From Rhizobium rhizoryzae (GTDB lineage Bacteria; Pseudomonadota; Alphaproteobacteria; Rhizobiales; Rhizobiaceae), in assembly GCF_011046895.1 (NCBI RefSeq), contig NZ_CP049250.1:186001-250000 (forward strand): 64,000 nucleotides of DNA, written 5' to 3'. Under the pieces are notes generated by a model. The model was not told the origin of the DNA, made no database searches, and saw only the letters and a list, made by a program, of their open reading frames with translations. The translations under genes were made by a program, and so were the position numbers. How positions within the stretch are numbered: the stretch's first letter is position 1; every line of letters begins with the position of its first letter. Shown here one piece after another: positions 10,736-19,135 of this stretch.

Positions 10736-11916
10736 CGAAGTTCTCCTCTTTTGCGCGTCGATTCCGCCCGAAAACCGGCTTCCACTTTTCGGGTCGACGC
10801 GCCCTCCAAAGATCTTTCAATCCGGTCCAGCCACATGGAAAAACCGACAGCCGGGATATGGTCTTTTGCGCCGAGCAGGGTCAGCATGCGGTCATAGCGA
10901 CCGCCGCCCACCAGCACGTCATGGCCACCCCGTACGGTGATCTCGAACACGAGGCCCGTGTAGTAGTCCAGCGGACGACCGAAGGCTGCACGCCAGGTGA
11001 TGTCGGCTAGTGAAGCGCCAGCTTTGCCAAGCGCTGCCACGCGGGCATCGAAACCTTCAATCGCTTTTTCCAGCGGTAGATTGGCGGACTTCGCGAAATC
11101 CGCCAACACTCCCGGGGCATAGCGAAGCGACACATTGATGGAGAGGAACTCCTTCAATGCATCGAGCTTGGTCGCGTCCAGCGAAACGCCCGCCAGGTGC
11201 CGCTTCTCCTTGAGACGGCGTACGATTTCTTCCGGCGAACGGCTGGCATTCGTCAGGTATCCGGTCCGGTCCATCTCATTGGTCAGATGCGCCACCAGCC
11301 CTGCCTCGTCCCCGGCCTCCAGCAGAAGCTCGACCTCCGGTGACAGACCCGCCACGGGTTGCGCCTTGGCCAGGCGCGCAATCATGGCTTCCAGCAGATC
11401 CGTCTGGCCGAAGGCGCGAACCAAGCGACGCTGCCAGCCGGCGGGAAGGCCAAGGGCCGCCACCACCGCTTCGAAGACGGCCTGATCCCCGATTGTGACG
11501 GCAAAAGCCTTGTCCGGCAGAACCTTTTGCAGGCAACCCAGCGCATCGGCAACGATGCGGGCATCGGCGCTCGCAGCATCCTTTTCGCCCAGATCCTCGA
11601 TACCAGCCTGATAGAATTCGTTGGCACCCTCACGCCGCTGGCGAAACACCTGCCCCAGATAGGAATAGCGCTTCGGCGTGCCTGTCGCCGTTTCGATGTG
11701 GCGCAGGCAGACGGGTATGGTGAATTCCGGACGCAAGCAGAGGCTCGTCCCCCGCTCATTCTCCGTCAGGAAGATCCGCCGCCGCAGATCCTCGCCCGCC
11801 ATATCGAGAAAGGGTTCGGCGGCTAAAATTACTGGTGTATCCACCCGCATGGCGTTGCGCGTGGCAAAATCATCCAGAATGATCCCGGCAAAATCCGGCA
11901 TGTCGGTCAGTGGCAT
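10732..11916 (-). CDS. hisZ: ATP phosphoribosyltransferase regulatory subunit
   Basis: A 394-residue catalytically inactive paralogue of HisRS that forms the HisG-HisZ complex and mediates feedback control. It shows HisRS-like segments such as [22 protein letters not shown] motif 2 ([18 protein letters not shown]) and [10 protein letters not shown] start it at the ATG at 11914-11916 ([11 protein letters not shown]), one base after the hisS stop. A more upstream ATG would overlap hisS with a non-conserved leader. The last 20 or so residues ([18 protein letters not shown]) are encoded by a palindromic repeat at 10753-10802, so the native C-terminus has probably been replaced or extended. Confidence 0.95.
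   Translation of the reverse strand: MPLTDMPDFAGIILDDFATRNAMRVDTPVILAAEPFLDMAGEDLRRRIFLTENERGTSLCLRPEFTIPVCLRHIETATGTPKRYSYLGQVFRQRREGANEFYQAGIEDLGEKDAASADARIVADALGCLQKVLPDKAFAVTIGDQAVFEAVVAALGLPAGWQRRLVRAFGQTDLLEAMIARLAKAQPVAGLSPEVELLLEAGDEAGLVAHLTNEMDRTGYLTNASRSPEEIVRRLKEKRHLAGVSLDATKLDALKEFLSINVSLRYAPGVLADFAKSANLPLEKAIEGFDARVAALGKAGASLADITWRAAFGRPLDYYTGLVFEITVRGGHDVLVGGGRYDRMLTLLGAKDHIPAVGFSMWLDRIERSLEGASTRKVEAGFRAESTRKRGELR
10753..10802. repeat. Palindromic rhizobial repeat embedded in the 3' end of hisZ
   Basis: Nested inverted repeat: GCGCGTCGA (10753-10761) pairs with TCGACGCGC (10794-10802), and inside it CCCGAAAA (10767-10774) pairs with TTTTCGGG (10786-10793) around CCGGCTTCCAC. 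The same architecture (outer arm, inner xxGAAAA/TTTTCxx-type stem, CCG-rich loop) occurs at 19086-19135 and, degenerate, at 27771-27806. It lies in frame inside the hisZ coding sequence. Confidence 0.8.
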
Positions 11917-11917
11917 G

Positions 11918-13438
11918 TCAGCCTGCCTTCGCCCGGCGACGATCCTCGGCCTGCTGCTCAAGGATCTCCTTGACCTTCGCGACGAGCTCCGCTTCCGGCA
12001 CCATGACCTGTGCCACGCGAGCCTCGCGCCATTCGGTGTTATCGGCAATCTCGCCAGACAGCCGCTTGCCTTCGATCAGATCCTTGATCTGCACCACGCC
12101 CTGTTCGCGCTCATCCCCACCCTGAATGATGGCGATTGGAGAACCACGACGGTCGGCATATTTCAGCTGATTGCCGAACTTCTTCCAGTTGCCCTGATAC
12201 ATTTCGGCGCGAATGCCTTCGTTACGAAGAGCCTGTGTGAACCTCTGATAACGCCCCATGGCCTCCACATCGCCATCCATGACGGTGACCAGAACCGGGG
12301 CCAGAACCTCATCCTGACCCAGCTTGCCAAGGTTCTTCAACGCCGTCATCAGGCGCGAAACACCGATGGAAAAGCCCGTGGCCGGAACCGGCTGCCCCAT
12401 GAAGCGGGAGACCAGACCATCATAACGTCCGCCACCGCCGACAGAGCCGAAGACGACCTTTTCGCCCTTTTCATTGGTGACATCGAAGGTCAGTTCCGCT
12501 TCGTAGACGGGACCGGTGTAATATTCGAGGCCGCGCACAACGGAAGGATCGATCTTGATGCGGGTCGCATCATAGCCAGCGCTTGTGACCAGCGCACCGA
12601 TGATATTGAGTTCCTCGACGCCCTCGGCACCCTTGGACGTGCCGGCAACAAGTTCCGCCAACTCGGCAGCACTTTCCGCATAGTTCTTGATACCGACGAA
12701 GAAGAGGACCTTCGCGATCTGCTCCTCATCCAGTCCTGCACCCTTGGTGAAATCGCCGCTCTCATCCTTGCGGCCAGCGCCGAGCAGGAGCTTCACGCCT
12801 TCCGGGCCGAACTTGTCGAGCTTGTCGATAGCCCGCAGAACGTTGAGGCGCCGCCCGGAATTCTCGTCGCCGCCAAGGCCGATGGCTTCCATTACGCCAT
12901 CCAGAACCTTGCGGTTATTGACCCGGATCACATAATCGCCGCGCTTGATGCCGAGTGCTTCCAGCGTATCGGCCATCATCATGCACATTTCGGCATCGGC
13001 GTTGACGCCCGGAGCGCCCACCGTATCGGCATCGAACTGCATGAACTGGCGGAAGCGGCCCGGACCCGGCTTCTCGTTGCGGAACACATAGCCTGCGCGA
13101 TAGGTGCGATAGGGCAGCTGGATCTCGTTGAAGTTTTCCGCCACGTGGCGGGCGAGCGGTGCCGTCAAATCATAACGCGCAGACATCCACTGCTCGTCAT
13201 CGTCCTGCAGCGAGAACACGCCTTCGTTCGGGCGATCGCTATCGGGCAGGAACTTGCCCAGCGCATCGGTATATTCGAACAGCGGCGTCTCGATCGGGTC
13301 GAAACCGTAGCGCTCGTAGACTTCGCGGATCTTGGCGACCATCTCGTTGGTGGCATGGATGTCAGTGGCAGTGCGATCGACGAAGCCGCGCGGCAGGCGG
13401 GCTTTGAGTTTCTGGGGCTTCTTCTGCTTGTCGCTCAT
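11918..13438 (-). CDS. hisS: Histidyl-tRNA synthetase
   Basis: A 506-residue class II synthetase that charges tRNA-His. Visible features are the N-terminal [14 protein letters not shown], motif 2 ([20 protein letters not shown]), the HisRS-specific [16 protein letters not shown], and motif 3 ([17 protein letters not shown]). I chose the ATG at 13436-13438 ([10 protein letters not shown]) because AAGGAAG lies about seven bases upstream. An ATG eight codons earlier has no such site. It is the first gene of hisS-hisZ-hisG, coupling histidine charging with histidine synthesis as is usual in rhizobia. Confidence 0.97.
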   Translation of the reverse strand: MSDKQKKPQKLKARLPRGFVDRTATDIHATNEMVAKIREVYERYGFDPIETPLFEYTDALGKFLPDSDRPNEGVFSLQDDDEQWMSARYDLTAPLARHVAENFNEIQLPYRTYRAGYVFRNEKPGPGRFRQFMQFDADTVGAPGVNADAEMCMMMADTLEALGIKRGDYVIRVNNRKVLDGVMEAIGLGGDENSGRRLNVLRAIDKLDKFGPEGVKLLLGAGRKDESGDFTKGAGLDEEQIAKVLFFVGIKNYAESAAELAELVAGTSKGAEGVEELNIIGALVTSAGYDATRIKIDPSVVRGLEYYTGPVYEAELTFDVTNEKGEKVVFGSVGGGGRYDGLVSRFMGQPVPATGFSIGVSRLMTALKNLGKLGQDEVLAPVLVTVMDGDVEAMGRYQRFTQALRNEGIRAEMYQGNWKKFGNQLKYADRRGSPIAIIQGGDEREQGVVQIKDLIEGKRLSGEIADNTEWREARVAQVMVPEAELVAKVKEILEQQAEDRRRAKAG

Positions 13439-13595
13439 GGTGATCTTCCTTGCCACCGGCACCCTTGAAAATGGCCGGAATTTTGAGCGGTTTCTTAGAG
13501 GATGAAGGCTGAAGCGGCAAGCCTTGAAGCACCTTTAGGCAGGTGACAGATGCCGGGCGGGCCTGTTATTCTTCTCGTCCATCGAGGATGAAACC

Positions 13596-13823
13596 ATGAA
13601 CAAGCGCGTCACAATCGGGATACCGGAAGAAATGTATCGCCTGATCACGCAATATGGTGATCTGCACGGACTGGACGCGGACGACTATGCCACGATGGCC
13701 CTGGCGCGCCATCTGGAAGACCTGCAGGATATTGCAGCGGCTGAAGCTGCCGCCAAACGCATCAAAGGCGGGGATGATCGCGTGGTCAGTTCAAGGGAAT
13801 TCTGGCGTGGCCTGGACGATTGA
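13596..13823 (+). CDS. RelB-like antitoxin
   Basis: A 75-residue acidic protein (MNKRVTIGIPEEMYRLI) with a short N-terminal strand followed by helices, ending VVSSREFWRGLDD. The N-terminus looks like a ribbon-helix-helix or RelB-type DNA-binding fold. It overlaps the start of a RelE-type toxin by 17 bases, the usual order and coupling for a type II toxin-antitoxin pair. It would bind and neutralise the toxin and autorepress the operon. Assignment rests mostly on the partner gene and layout. Confidence 0.8.
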   Translation: MNKRVTIGIPEEMYRLITQYGDLHGLDADDYATMALARHLEDLQDIAAAEAAAKRIKGGDDRVVSSREFWRGLDD

Positions 13824-14076
13824 GTACCGGCAGGACATACAGAAATCCTTGAAGAAACTGGATCACGCGACGCGGCAGCGCATCCGCGTCTTTCTCGAAG
13901 AGCGTGTTGCCAAACTGGATGATCCAAGACAGATAGCGGATCGACTTCAAGGGTCGGAACTGGGGCAATACTGGCGCTTCCGCGTTGGCGACTTCCGCAT
14001 TATCTGTGACATTCAAGAGCAGAGACTTGTGGTTCTGGTCCTCGAAATTGGACATAGGCGCGAAATTTACCGATGA
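13807..14076 (+). CDS. RelE/ParE-superfamily toxin
   Basis: An 89-residue toxin. I start it at the GTG at 13807-13809 (read MAWTIEYRQDIQKSLKKLD), because this gives the normal RelE N-terminus. The longer upstream frame is only overlap with the antitoxin. Family features are the helical KSLKKLDHATRQRI region, GSELGQYWRFRVGDFRIIC and the C-terminal VLEIGHRREIYR. RelE-type proteins cleave mRNA at the ribosome. The arrangement with the upstream antitoxin, and the conserved basic residues, suggest it is functional. Confidence 0.9.
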   Translation: MAWTIEYRQDIQKSLKKLDHATRQRIRVFLEERVAKLDDPRQIADRLQGSELGQYWRFRVGDFRIICDIQEQRLVVLVLEIGHRREIYR

Positions 14077-14822
14077 TCCCCGAAGCCCTGCAATATGCGG
14101 CAAGCCTTGCCGTCACACCTGCCGACTTTCGCCGCCATGTTTCGTCGTCAGTGCGGCTGTGGGCGCGGGCGAAGCGCTGCAAGCGGGATTGGGCAACGCA
14201 TGAAGCAAATACCAAATCGCATATTCTGCACGCCATTTCCGATCTGAAGCAGAGGCGAACCGCCGTCGTGCTCGGGTCCGGCCTCTTGCGTGATGTGCCG
14301 ATGGAGGGGCTTGTCCAAGCCTTCGATACGGTAGTGCTGGTAGATCTCGTACATCTTGCCAGCGTTCGCGCATGGGTCGCGCTTCGCGGCAAAGGCAAGG
14401 TCCGGCTGATCACGCGGGATGTATCGGGTCTGGAAGACGCCCTTAAGGGCGGACGAGTGGAGCCGTTGTCATTCCTGCGGCAGGTGCCCTATCTGGATTT
14501 CGTGGCATCCACCAATCTCCTTTCCCAGATCGGGGTCGGCGCACGGCGCAAACTGGAGAAGAGGCCAGGCCAGGCGGACCTGATCGTACCCCAATTGATC
14601 CACGCCCACTTGACGGCCCTATCCGGACTGCCCTGCAAGGCCTGTCTGGTGACGGATGTCGCCTATCAGGTGACCGACCGGCAGGGAAAGGTGCTGGAGA
14701 CCGGCGATCTTCTGGCGGGAATCGAAGCTCCTCCCAGCGCCCGTCACTGGAACTGGCCGGTGGTGCCCTTCGGGGAAGACAGTGGGGACTACGAGGCGAT
14801 GCACCGGGTGATTGCCGTTTGA
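14073..14822 (+). CDS. Conserved protein of unknown function, coupled to the toxin gene
   Basis: A 249-residue protein whose ATG overlaps the toxin stop codon (ATGA at 14073-14076), so it is translationally coupled. The middle has a Rossmann-like pattern, with TAVVLGSGLLRDVP near residue 63-76 and DTVVLVDLVHL near 85, which resembles the nucleotide-binding start of a SAM- or NAD-dependent fold. I do not recognise a named family. It is more likely an old neighbour cotranscribed with the toxin-antitoxin pair than a member of it. Confidence 0.75.
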   Translation: MIPEALQYAASLAVTPADFRRHVSSSVRLWARAKRCKRDWATHEANTKSHILHAISDLKQRRTAVVLGSGLLRDVPMEGLVQAFDTVVLVDLVHLASVRAWVALRGKGKVRLITRDVSGLEDALKGGRVEPLSFLRQVPYLDFVASTNLLSQIGVGARRKLEKRPGQADLIVPQLIHAHLTALSGLPCKACLVTDVAYQVTDRQGKVLETGDLLAGIEAPPSARHWNWPVVPFGEDSGDYEAMHRVIAV

Positions 14823-14900
14823 AGAGAGTTTTGACCGATCACAAACATGACCGCGAATTCACTTGTCAAAAGCATTCGTGCCATTAAGTTCGCGGGTATG

Positions 14901-15293
14901 CACCGTTTCGCCAAACTCCTCATGCTGCTTGCGCTGATCCTTCAGGGGTTCATGCCGGCCATGGCTATGGCACCGCCACCGGTCACGGCACCGGATTACG
15001 CCCCGCGCCATGGCATGAGCCATGAGCAGATGATGGAGACGAAGGCGAGCGGTTCCCACGCGCATCACCAAGCTCTTCAAGATGCGCCGCCTTCGCCGCG
15101 GGATAACAGCTGGCATTGTCCGCTTCTGCCCGCCAATTGCACCATGGCGTTCTGCATCGCCTGTACCGCGCTGCCTCCGCCGCTCATCTCCGCCTCAGGC
15201 CCGATCGCGGCGCCGGATAGGCCCGCACCTGCACTGATGTCTCCCATGAGTGACGAAACCCCGCGCCCGCTGGTTCCTCCTCCCCGCACTTGA
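14901..15293 (+). CDS. Small exported His/Met/Cys-containing protein, possibly metal-related
   Basis: About 130 residues. I start at the ATG at 14901 because it gives a good signal peptide (MHRFAKLLMLLALILQGFMP). An ATG at 14847 in the same frame would add 18 residues, and neither has a strong ribosome binding site. The mature part has Met/His-rich (HGMSHEQMM) and Cys-rich (CTMAFCIAC) segments and a Pro-rich tail. It sits 45 bases upstream of a DUF305 gene. This resembles DUF2946-type proteins often seen in copper loci, but the match is by look only. Confidence 0.6.
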   Translation, partial: HRFAKLLMLLALILQGFMPAMAMAPPPVTAPDYAPRHGMSHEQMMETKASGSHAHHQALQDAPPSPRDNSWHCPLLPANCTMAFCIACTALPPPLISASGPIAAPDRPAPALMSPMSDETPRPLVPPPRT

Positions 15294-15338
15294 GTTCTGT
15301 GCCGTCCCAGAACTCAAGATCCATTCAGGAGAAAAACC

Positions 15339-15713
15339 ATGAAGCTCTCAATGCTTTCTGCTGCCATCGTGGCGCTCGGCATCACTGTCACCCCTGCCCT
15401 TTCGCAGGACATGAAGATGAAAGGTCATCAGGGCCACCAGGGCATGGCCATGGATAAATCCGCCTCGACCAAAGCCTTCGAAGCGGCGAACACCAAGATG
15501 CACAAGGACATGATGGTGCCCTACACCGGCAAGACGGATGTCGATTTCGTGCGCTCCATGATCCCGCACCATCAAGGCGCCATCGACATGGCGAAGATCC
15601 AGCTTCAGTACGGCAAGGATCCCGCCATTCGCAAACTGGCCGAGGAGGTGATCACAGCCCAGGAGGCCGAGATCAAGATGATGCAGGACTGGCTGGCCAA
15701 GAACGGCGGCTGA
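15339..15713 (+). CDS. DUF305 periplasmic protein
   Basis: A 124-residue protein with a signal peptide (MKLSMLSAAIVALGITVTP, ALSQ-D) and a DUF305 domain: SMIPHHQGAIDMAKIQL near residue 68-84 and a following helix ending KMMQDWLAKN. The Met/His-rich start of the mature protein (DMKMKGHQGHQGMAMDK) suggests copper binding, as reported for CopM-type DUF305 proteins. A GGAGAAA ribosome binding site precedes the ATG. It is probably cotranscribed with the small exported protein upstream. Confidence 0.88.
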   Translation: MKLSMLSAAIVALGITVTPALSQDMKMKGHQGHQGMAMDKSASTKAFEAANTKMHKDMMVPYTGKTDVDFVRSMIPHHQGAIDMAKIQLQYGKDPAIRKLAEEVITAQEAEIKMMQDWLAKNGG

Positions 15714-15733
15714 CGCACTCTTGCTGTCCGATT

Positions 15734-15767
15734 CCGACAATGGCGTGCCTGCGCCATTGTCTCTCGG
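15734..15767 (+). terminator. Hairpin after the DUF305 gene
   Basis: GACAATGGCG and CGCCATTGTC form a perfect 10-base stem with a 6-base loop, 23 bases after the stop. There is no T tract, so terminator function is uncertain. Confidence 0.5.
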
Positions 15768-15806
15768 CAGTCTGACGCTACACTCAGGTTGGAAGAGGAG
15801 GCCGCC

Positions 15807-16535
15807 TTGACGATACGCCCAGTCTCGATGATCGGCTTCGATGCCGACGATACGCTCTGGCAGAACGAGCAATATTACCGTTTTACGGAACAGAGTTTCC
15901 GTGATCTGCTGGCGGGGTATGCGGAAGGCGAACACGTGTCCGAGCGGCTGCTGGAGGCGGAGAAGCGCAACCTCGCCCATTATGGGTTCGGCATAAAGGG
16001 CTTCACGCTTTCGATGATCGAGACCGCCATCGAGGTGACGGAAGGCAGAGTTCCAACCGAAACTATCAGCGAAATCTTGATGATCGGGCGCGAACTGCTG
16101 AAGCATCCGGTGGAATGCCTGCCGCATGCGCGAGAGGCTCTGGAAAGTTTACGCGGGCAGTATTTCCTGGTCCTGATCACCAAGGGAGATCTGTTCGATC
16201 AGGAGCGGAAACTGGCCCAATCCGGGCTTGGCGATTTTTTCGACGCGGTGGAAATCGTGTCCGACAAGACGGCGACGACCTACAGACGGATTTTCGGCAA
16301 GCATGGTGAGGGGCCAGAGCGCGCCATGATGGTGGGCAATTCGCTGAAATCCGACATTGTGCCAGCTATTGCCGCGGGTGCCTGGGGCGTGTTCGTGCCG
16401 CATGAACTGACCTGGGTGCTGGAGCATGTGGAGAAACCGACAGAGGCGCCGCGGTTTCGCGAGATTGCCGACCTCAGTCATCTGCCCGCACTGATTGCGG
16501 ACATTGGCTCAGGGTCGAATGAAATCCGTGCGTAG
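15807..16535 (+). CDS. HAD-superfamily hydrolase
   Basis: A 242-residue haloacid dehalogenase-like phosphatase. Motif I is IGFDADDTLW (Asp12 nucleophile and Asp14), motif II is LVLITKGD, and motif III/IV covers SDKTATTY and MMVGNSLKSDIVPAI. I start it at the TTG at 15807-15809 because GAGGAGG sits five bases upstream. This places motif I at the usual distance from the N-terminus. The substrate is unknown. Its 3' end overlaps the convergent tag gene by 27 bases. Confidence 0.9.
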   Translation: MTIRPVSMIGFDADDTLWQNEQYYRFTEQSFRDLLAGYAEGEHVSERLLEAEKRNLAHYGFGIKGFTLSMIETAIEVTEGRVPTETISEILMIGRELLKHPVECLPHAREALESLRGQYFLVLITKGDLFDQERKLAQSGLGDFFDAVEIVSDKTATTYRRIFGKHGEGPERAMMVGNSLKSDIVPAIAAGAWGVFVPHELTWVLEHVEKPTEAPRFREIADLSHLPALIADIGSGSNEIRA

Positions 16536-17138
16536 GGCCTCGGTTTCCTCGCGAATGCAGCAGCCTTCGATGTGATCGTTCACCAGTCCCATGGCCTGCA
16601 TGAAGGCGTAGACCGTCGTCGGGCCTACGAACGTCCATCCACGCTTCTTCAGATCCTTCGACAGACGAACCGAGACCGCCGTCGTTGGATTGGCGCGCAG
16701 ATGTTCGAGATCAACGACGGAGGGACGCTCCTCCGGTTTTGGCTCATAGGACCAGAAGAAGCGAGCCAGCGAACCGAACTCATCGCGCAATTCGATGGCT
16801 CTGCGAGCATTGTTGATGGTCGAGACGATCTTGCCGCGATGACGGATGATGCCCGCATCGGCCACGAGGCGCTCGATGTCCGTGTCATCGAAAAGCGCAA
16901 CCTTTTCGAAATCGAAACCGGCGAAGGCTGCCCGAAAGTTCTCGCGCTTGCGCAGAATGGTCAACCAGGAGAGGCCCGACTGGAACCCTTCGAGGCAGAT
17001 CTTCTCGAACAGTCGCCTGTCGTCCGTCACGGGCCGGCCCCATTCCTCATCATGATAGCGGATGTAATCCGGCAGGTTTTGATGCCAGAAGCAGCGGCAG
17101 CGGCCATCCGGGCCCTCGATAATGCCAGATTTTTCCAC
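16509..17138 (-). CDS. tag: DNA-3-methyladenine glycosylase I
   Basis: A 209-residue base-excision repair enzyme that removes 3-methyladenine from alkylated DNA. Family features are CRCFWHQNLPDYIRYHDEEW at the N-terminus and FVGPTTVYAFMQAMGLVNDH plus HIEGCCIRE at the C-terminus, which carry the Cys and His zinc ligands. I start at the GTG at 17136-17138 (read MEKSGIIEGPDGR), which has GGGGAGGA just upstream. An in-frame ATG 33 codons earlier gives a leader not expected for this family. Confidence 0.95.
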   Translation of the reverse strand: MEKSGIIEGPDGRCRCFWHQNLPDYIRYHDEEWGRPVTDDRRLFEKICLEGFQSGLSWLTILRKRENFRAAFAGFDFEKVALFDDTDIERLVADAGIIRHRGKIVSTINNARRAIELRDEFGSLARFFWSYEPKPEERPSVVDLEHLRANPTTAVSVRLSKDLKKRGWTFVGPTTVYAFMQAMGLVNDHIEGCCIREETEALRTDFIRP

Positions 17139-17333
17139 CGCGAATCCTCCCCGATCTACAAGCCACCTCGGTTTAACAGCTATCAACCATCTTTCAAAAC
17201 TGGCGATTAACCTTGCCGAAAGCTTTCCGGCATTCACGGCATTCGCACCACCCGAAATTTACCATTCGCTTTAATCTTTGGGTCACGGTCGCAGCAAAGC
17301 CACTGCCATAGTGAATGTAGGAAGAGGGATACC

Positions 17334-18179
17334 ATGCCCAGCAGAGCGAAATCACTGGTCCTGATGTTGTGCGCAACGATGGGACTGACGGCCACCGAAG
17401 CCACGGCGCAGGATCGTTACCGGGAACGTCCGCCGGTCGTGGTGAGCCCCGATCTGACCGCTCCATGGGTCATGCAACTCGGCGGGCAGGTTCGCGCTCC
17501 CGGCGGCTACCGCGTTCAGCCCATGCAGCGCGGCGTTCGCGATTACCGCGATCCGGCCACGCGCGATGCGGCGCAGCCTCGCTATGCCTATCCCTCGCGC
17601 CAGCCGGCTTATGTCGTACCGCGCACGCAGACGACGCAGATCCGGCCAAACCGCATGCCGGCCCAGCAGGCACCGGTCCAGCAGGCGGCGATGCAGCGCA
17701 TTCCCGTCATCAAGGGCCAGATCGAACCGCAATTCCTGCCGCAGATGGTGGCCTACCAGACCGAGCACAAGCCCGGCACGATCGTGATCGATACGAACAA
17801 CCGTTTCCTGTATCTCGTGATGGAAGGCGGACAGGCCAAGCGCTATGGTGTCGGCGTCGGCAAGCCCGGCTTCGAATGGGCCGGAACGCACACGGTTACC
17901 CGCAAGGCGGAATGGCCGGACTGGCATCCGCCCAAGGAAATGATCGCGCGCGAAGCCGCAAAGGGCCATTATCTTCCAGTGAAGATGGAAGGCGGACCGG
18001 AAAATCCGCTCGGTGCACGTGCCATGTATCTCGGCTCCACCCTCTACCGCATTCACGGTACCAATGCGCCGTGGACCATCGGCAGCGCCGTTTCGTCCGG
18101 CTGCATCCGCATGCGCAACGAAGATGTGACGGACCTCTATGGCCGCGTGAATGTCGGCACCAAGGTTATCGTGATGTAA
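17334..18179 (+). CDS. L,D-transpeptidase (YkuD domain), first of a tandem pair
   Basis: A 281-residue exported enzyme. It has a signal peptide (MPSRAKSLVLMLCATMG, then ATAQD), a Pro/Gln/Arg-rich linker of about 110 residues, and a C-terminal YkuD catalytic domain. Active-site motifs are HGTNAPW and SSGCIRM, with the catalytic Cys at residue 257. Such enzymes make 3-3 peptidoglycan cross-links or attach proteins to peptidoglycan, and rhizobia carry many. A closely related second gene follows 110 bases downstream. Confidence 0.95.
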   Translation: MPSRAKSLVLMLCATMGLTATEATAQDRYRERPPVVVSPDLTAPWVMQLGGQVRAPGGYRVQPMQRGVRDYRDPATRDAAQPRYAYPSRQPAYVVPRTQTTQIRPNRMPAQQAPVQQAAMQRIPVIKGQIEPQFLPQMVAYQTEHKPGTIVIDTNNRFLYLVMEGGQAKRYGVGVGKPGFEWAGTHTVTRKAEWPDWHPPKEMIAREAAKGHYLPVKMEGGPENPLGARAMYLGSTLYRIHGTNAPWTIGSAVSSGCIRMRNEDVTDLYGRVNVGTKVIVM

Positions 18180-18188
18180 AAGTCGCGG

Positions 18189-18216
18189 CATGGCAGGGTT
18201 TTCCCACCCTGCCATG
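18189..18216 (+). terminator. Strong hairpin between the two L,D-transpeptidase genes
   Basis: CATGGCAGGGT and ACCCTGCCATG form a perfect 11-base stem with a 6-base loop, starting nine bases after the stop codon of the first gene. There is no T tract. It could be a terminator, an mRNA 3'-end stabiliser or an attenuator. Confidence 0.5.
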
Positions 18217-18289
18217 TCGGAACACTTGCATTCCCCCGCAAATCAATAAAATTTGCCCAATTGAGAAAACTCAAATCGGGGGATGGGGA

Positions 18290-18982
18290 ATGGCAGTTTT
18301 CAAGAGGCGCCTGGCGCTTGCACTCGCGGCCAGCGCGATGATCGGATCGGTCGACACGGCATCGGCCTTCACGCGCGGTCCGCAATCGGTTGCGACACGG
18401 TCCAGCGACGTGACCTTCGTCGCGCAGCGTCGCGAACCGGATGAGAAGTTCCAGAGGCGCGTCGTCCGGTTGGCGACGACGGAAGCGCCGGGTACGATCA
18501 TCATCGATACCAACAACAAGTTCCTCTACCTCGTCGAAGGCAATGACCGCGCCATCCGCTATGGCGTCGGCGTTGGTCGCGAAGGTTTCGGCTGGTCCGG
18601 CATCGTCAAGATCGGCCGGAAAGAGGAATGGCCGGAATGGCGCCCGCCTAAGGAAATGATTGCCCGTGAGGCCCGCAAGGGTCACCATCTTCCTGTTGTA
18701 CAGAAGGGCGGTGAAGACAATCCGCTCGGTGCCCGCGCCATGTATCTCTACAAGGGTGGCCGCGACACGATTTTCCGCATCCACGGAACCAATCAGCCCT
18801 GGACCATCGGGCTCAACATGTCATCCGGCTGCATTCGCATGATGAACAAGGATGTCGAGCATCTCTATTCCCGTGCCCAGATTGGCGCGAAGGTGATCGT
18901 CATCGGCCCGGGCAACAAGCAGGGTGCTGTCGCCTTTGAGGATCGTGGCATCGATATCCTGCGCACGATCTTTGGCGGTTGA
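18290..18982 (+). CDS. L,D-transpeptidase (YkuD domain), second of a tandem pair
   Basis: A 230-residue exported enzyme. It starts at the ATG at 18290-18292 (MAVFKRRLALALAASAMIG) and has a signal peptide ending near TASAF. The YkuD domain has HGTNQPW and SSGCIRMM, with the catalytic Cys at residue 181. It lacks the long Pro/Gln linker of the gene before it, but the catalytic domains are strongly similar, so the two are a tandem duplication that has diverged. The much longer open frame running back to 17369 is out-of-frame reading of the first gene and was not used. Confidence 0.95.
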   Translation: MAVFKRRLALALAASAMIGSVDTASAFTRGPQSVATRSSDVTFVAQRREPDEKFQRRVVRLATTEAPGTIIIDTNNKFLYLVEGNDRAIRYGVGVGREGFGWSGIVKIGRKEEWPEWRPPKEMIAREARKGHHLPVVQKGGEDNPLGARAMYLYKGGRDTIFRIHGTNQPWTIGLNMSSGCIRMMNKDVEHLYSRAQIGAKVIVIGPGNKQGAVAFEDRGIDILRTIFGG

Positions 18983-19029
18983 ATTCTGGATGCTGGCGGC
19001 GTTTTTTAGCGACCGCCAGCATTCCTGGC

Positions 19030-19135
19030 TAAAGCGTGTCGCGATCTTTCAGATTCGCTCCTGACGCTTTAAGTCTCTGTTTTATCGCGTGTCGTTACCG
19101 CAAAACCGCGGCACACTTTTGCGCGACACGCTTTA
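19030..19135. repeat. Rhizobial palindromic intergenic repeat (RIME-like)
   Basis: The outer ends TAAAGCGTGTCGCG (19030-19043) and CGCGACACGCTTTA (19122-19135) are perfect inverted repeats. A second, inner unit (CGCGTGTCG, then CGCAAAA...TTTTGCG around a CCG-rich loop, then CGACACGC) matches the architecture of the element inside hisZ. Mosaic elements like this are well known between rhizobial genes. The final TTA of the right arm is the stop codon of glcF. Confidence 0.85.

Noticed and set aside
11678..13468. Long open frame opposite hisS and hisZ
   Set aside because: Antisense shadow of two clear genes.
16509..16535. Fusion or frameshift between the HAD and tag genes
   Set aside because: They are convergent genes with a simple 27-base overlap of their ends, and both reading frames are intact.
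17369..18982. A single 537-residue protein covering both L,D-transpeptidases
   Set aside because: Its first 300 residues are the first enzyme read in a wrong frame. The true second gene starts at 18290 with a signal peptide.
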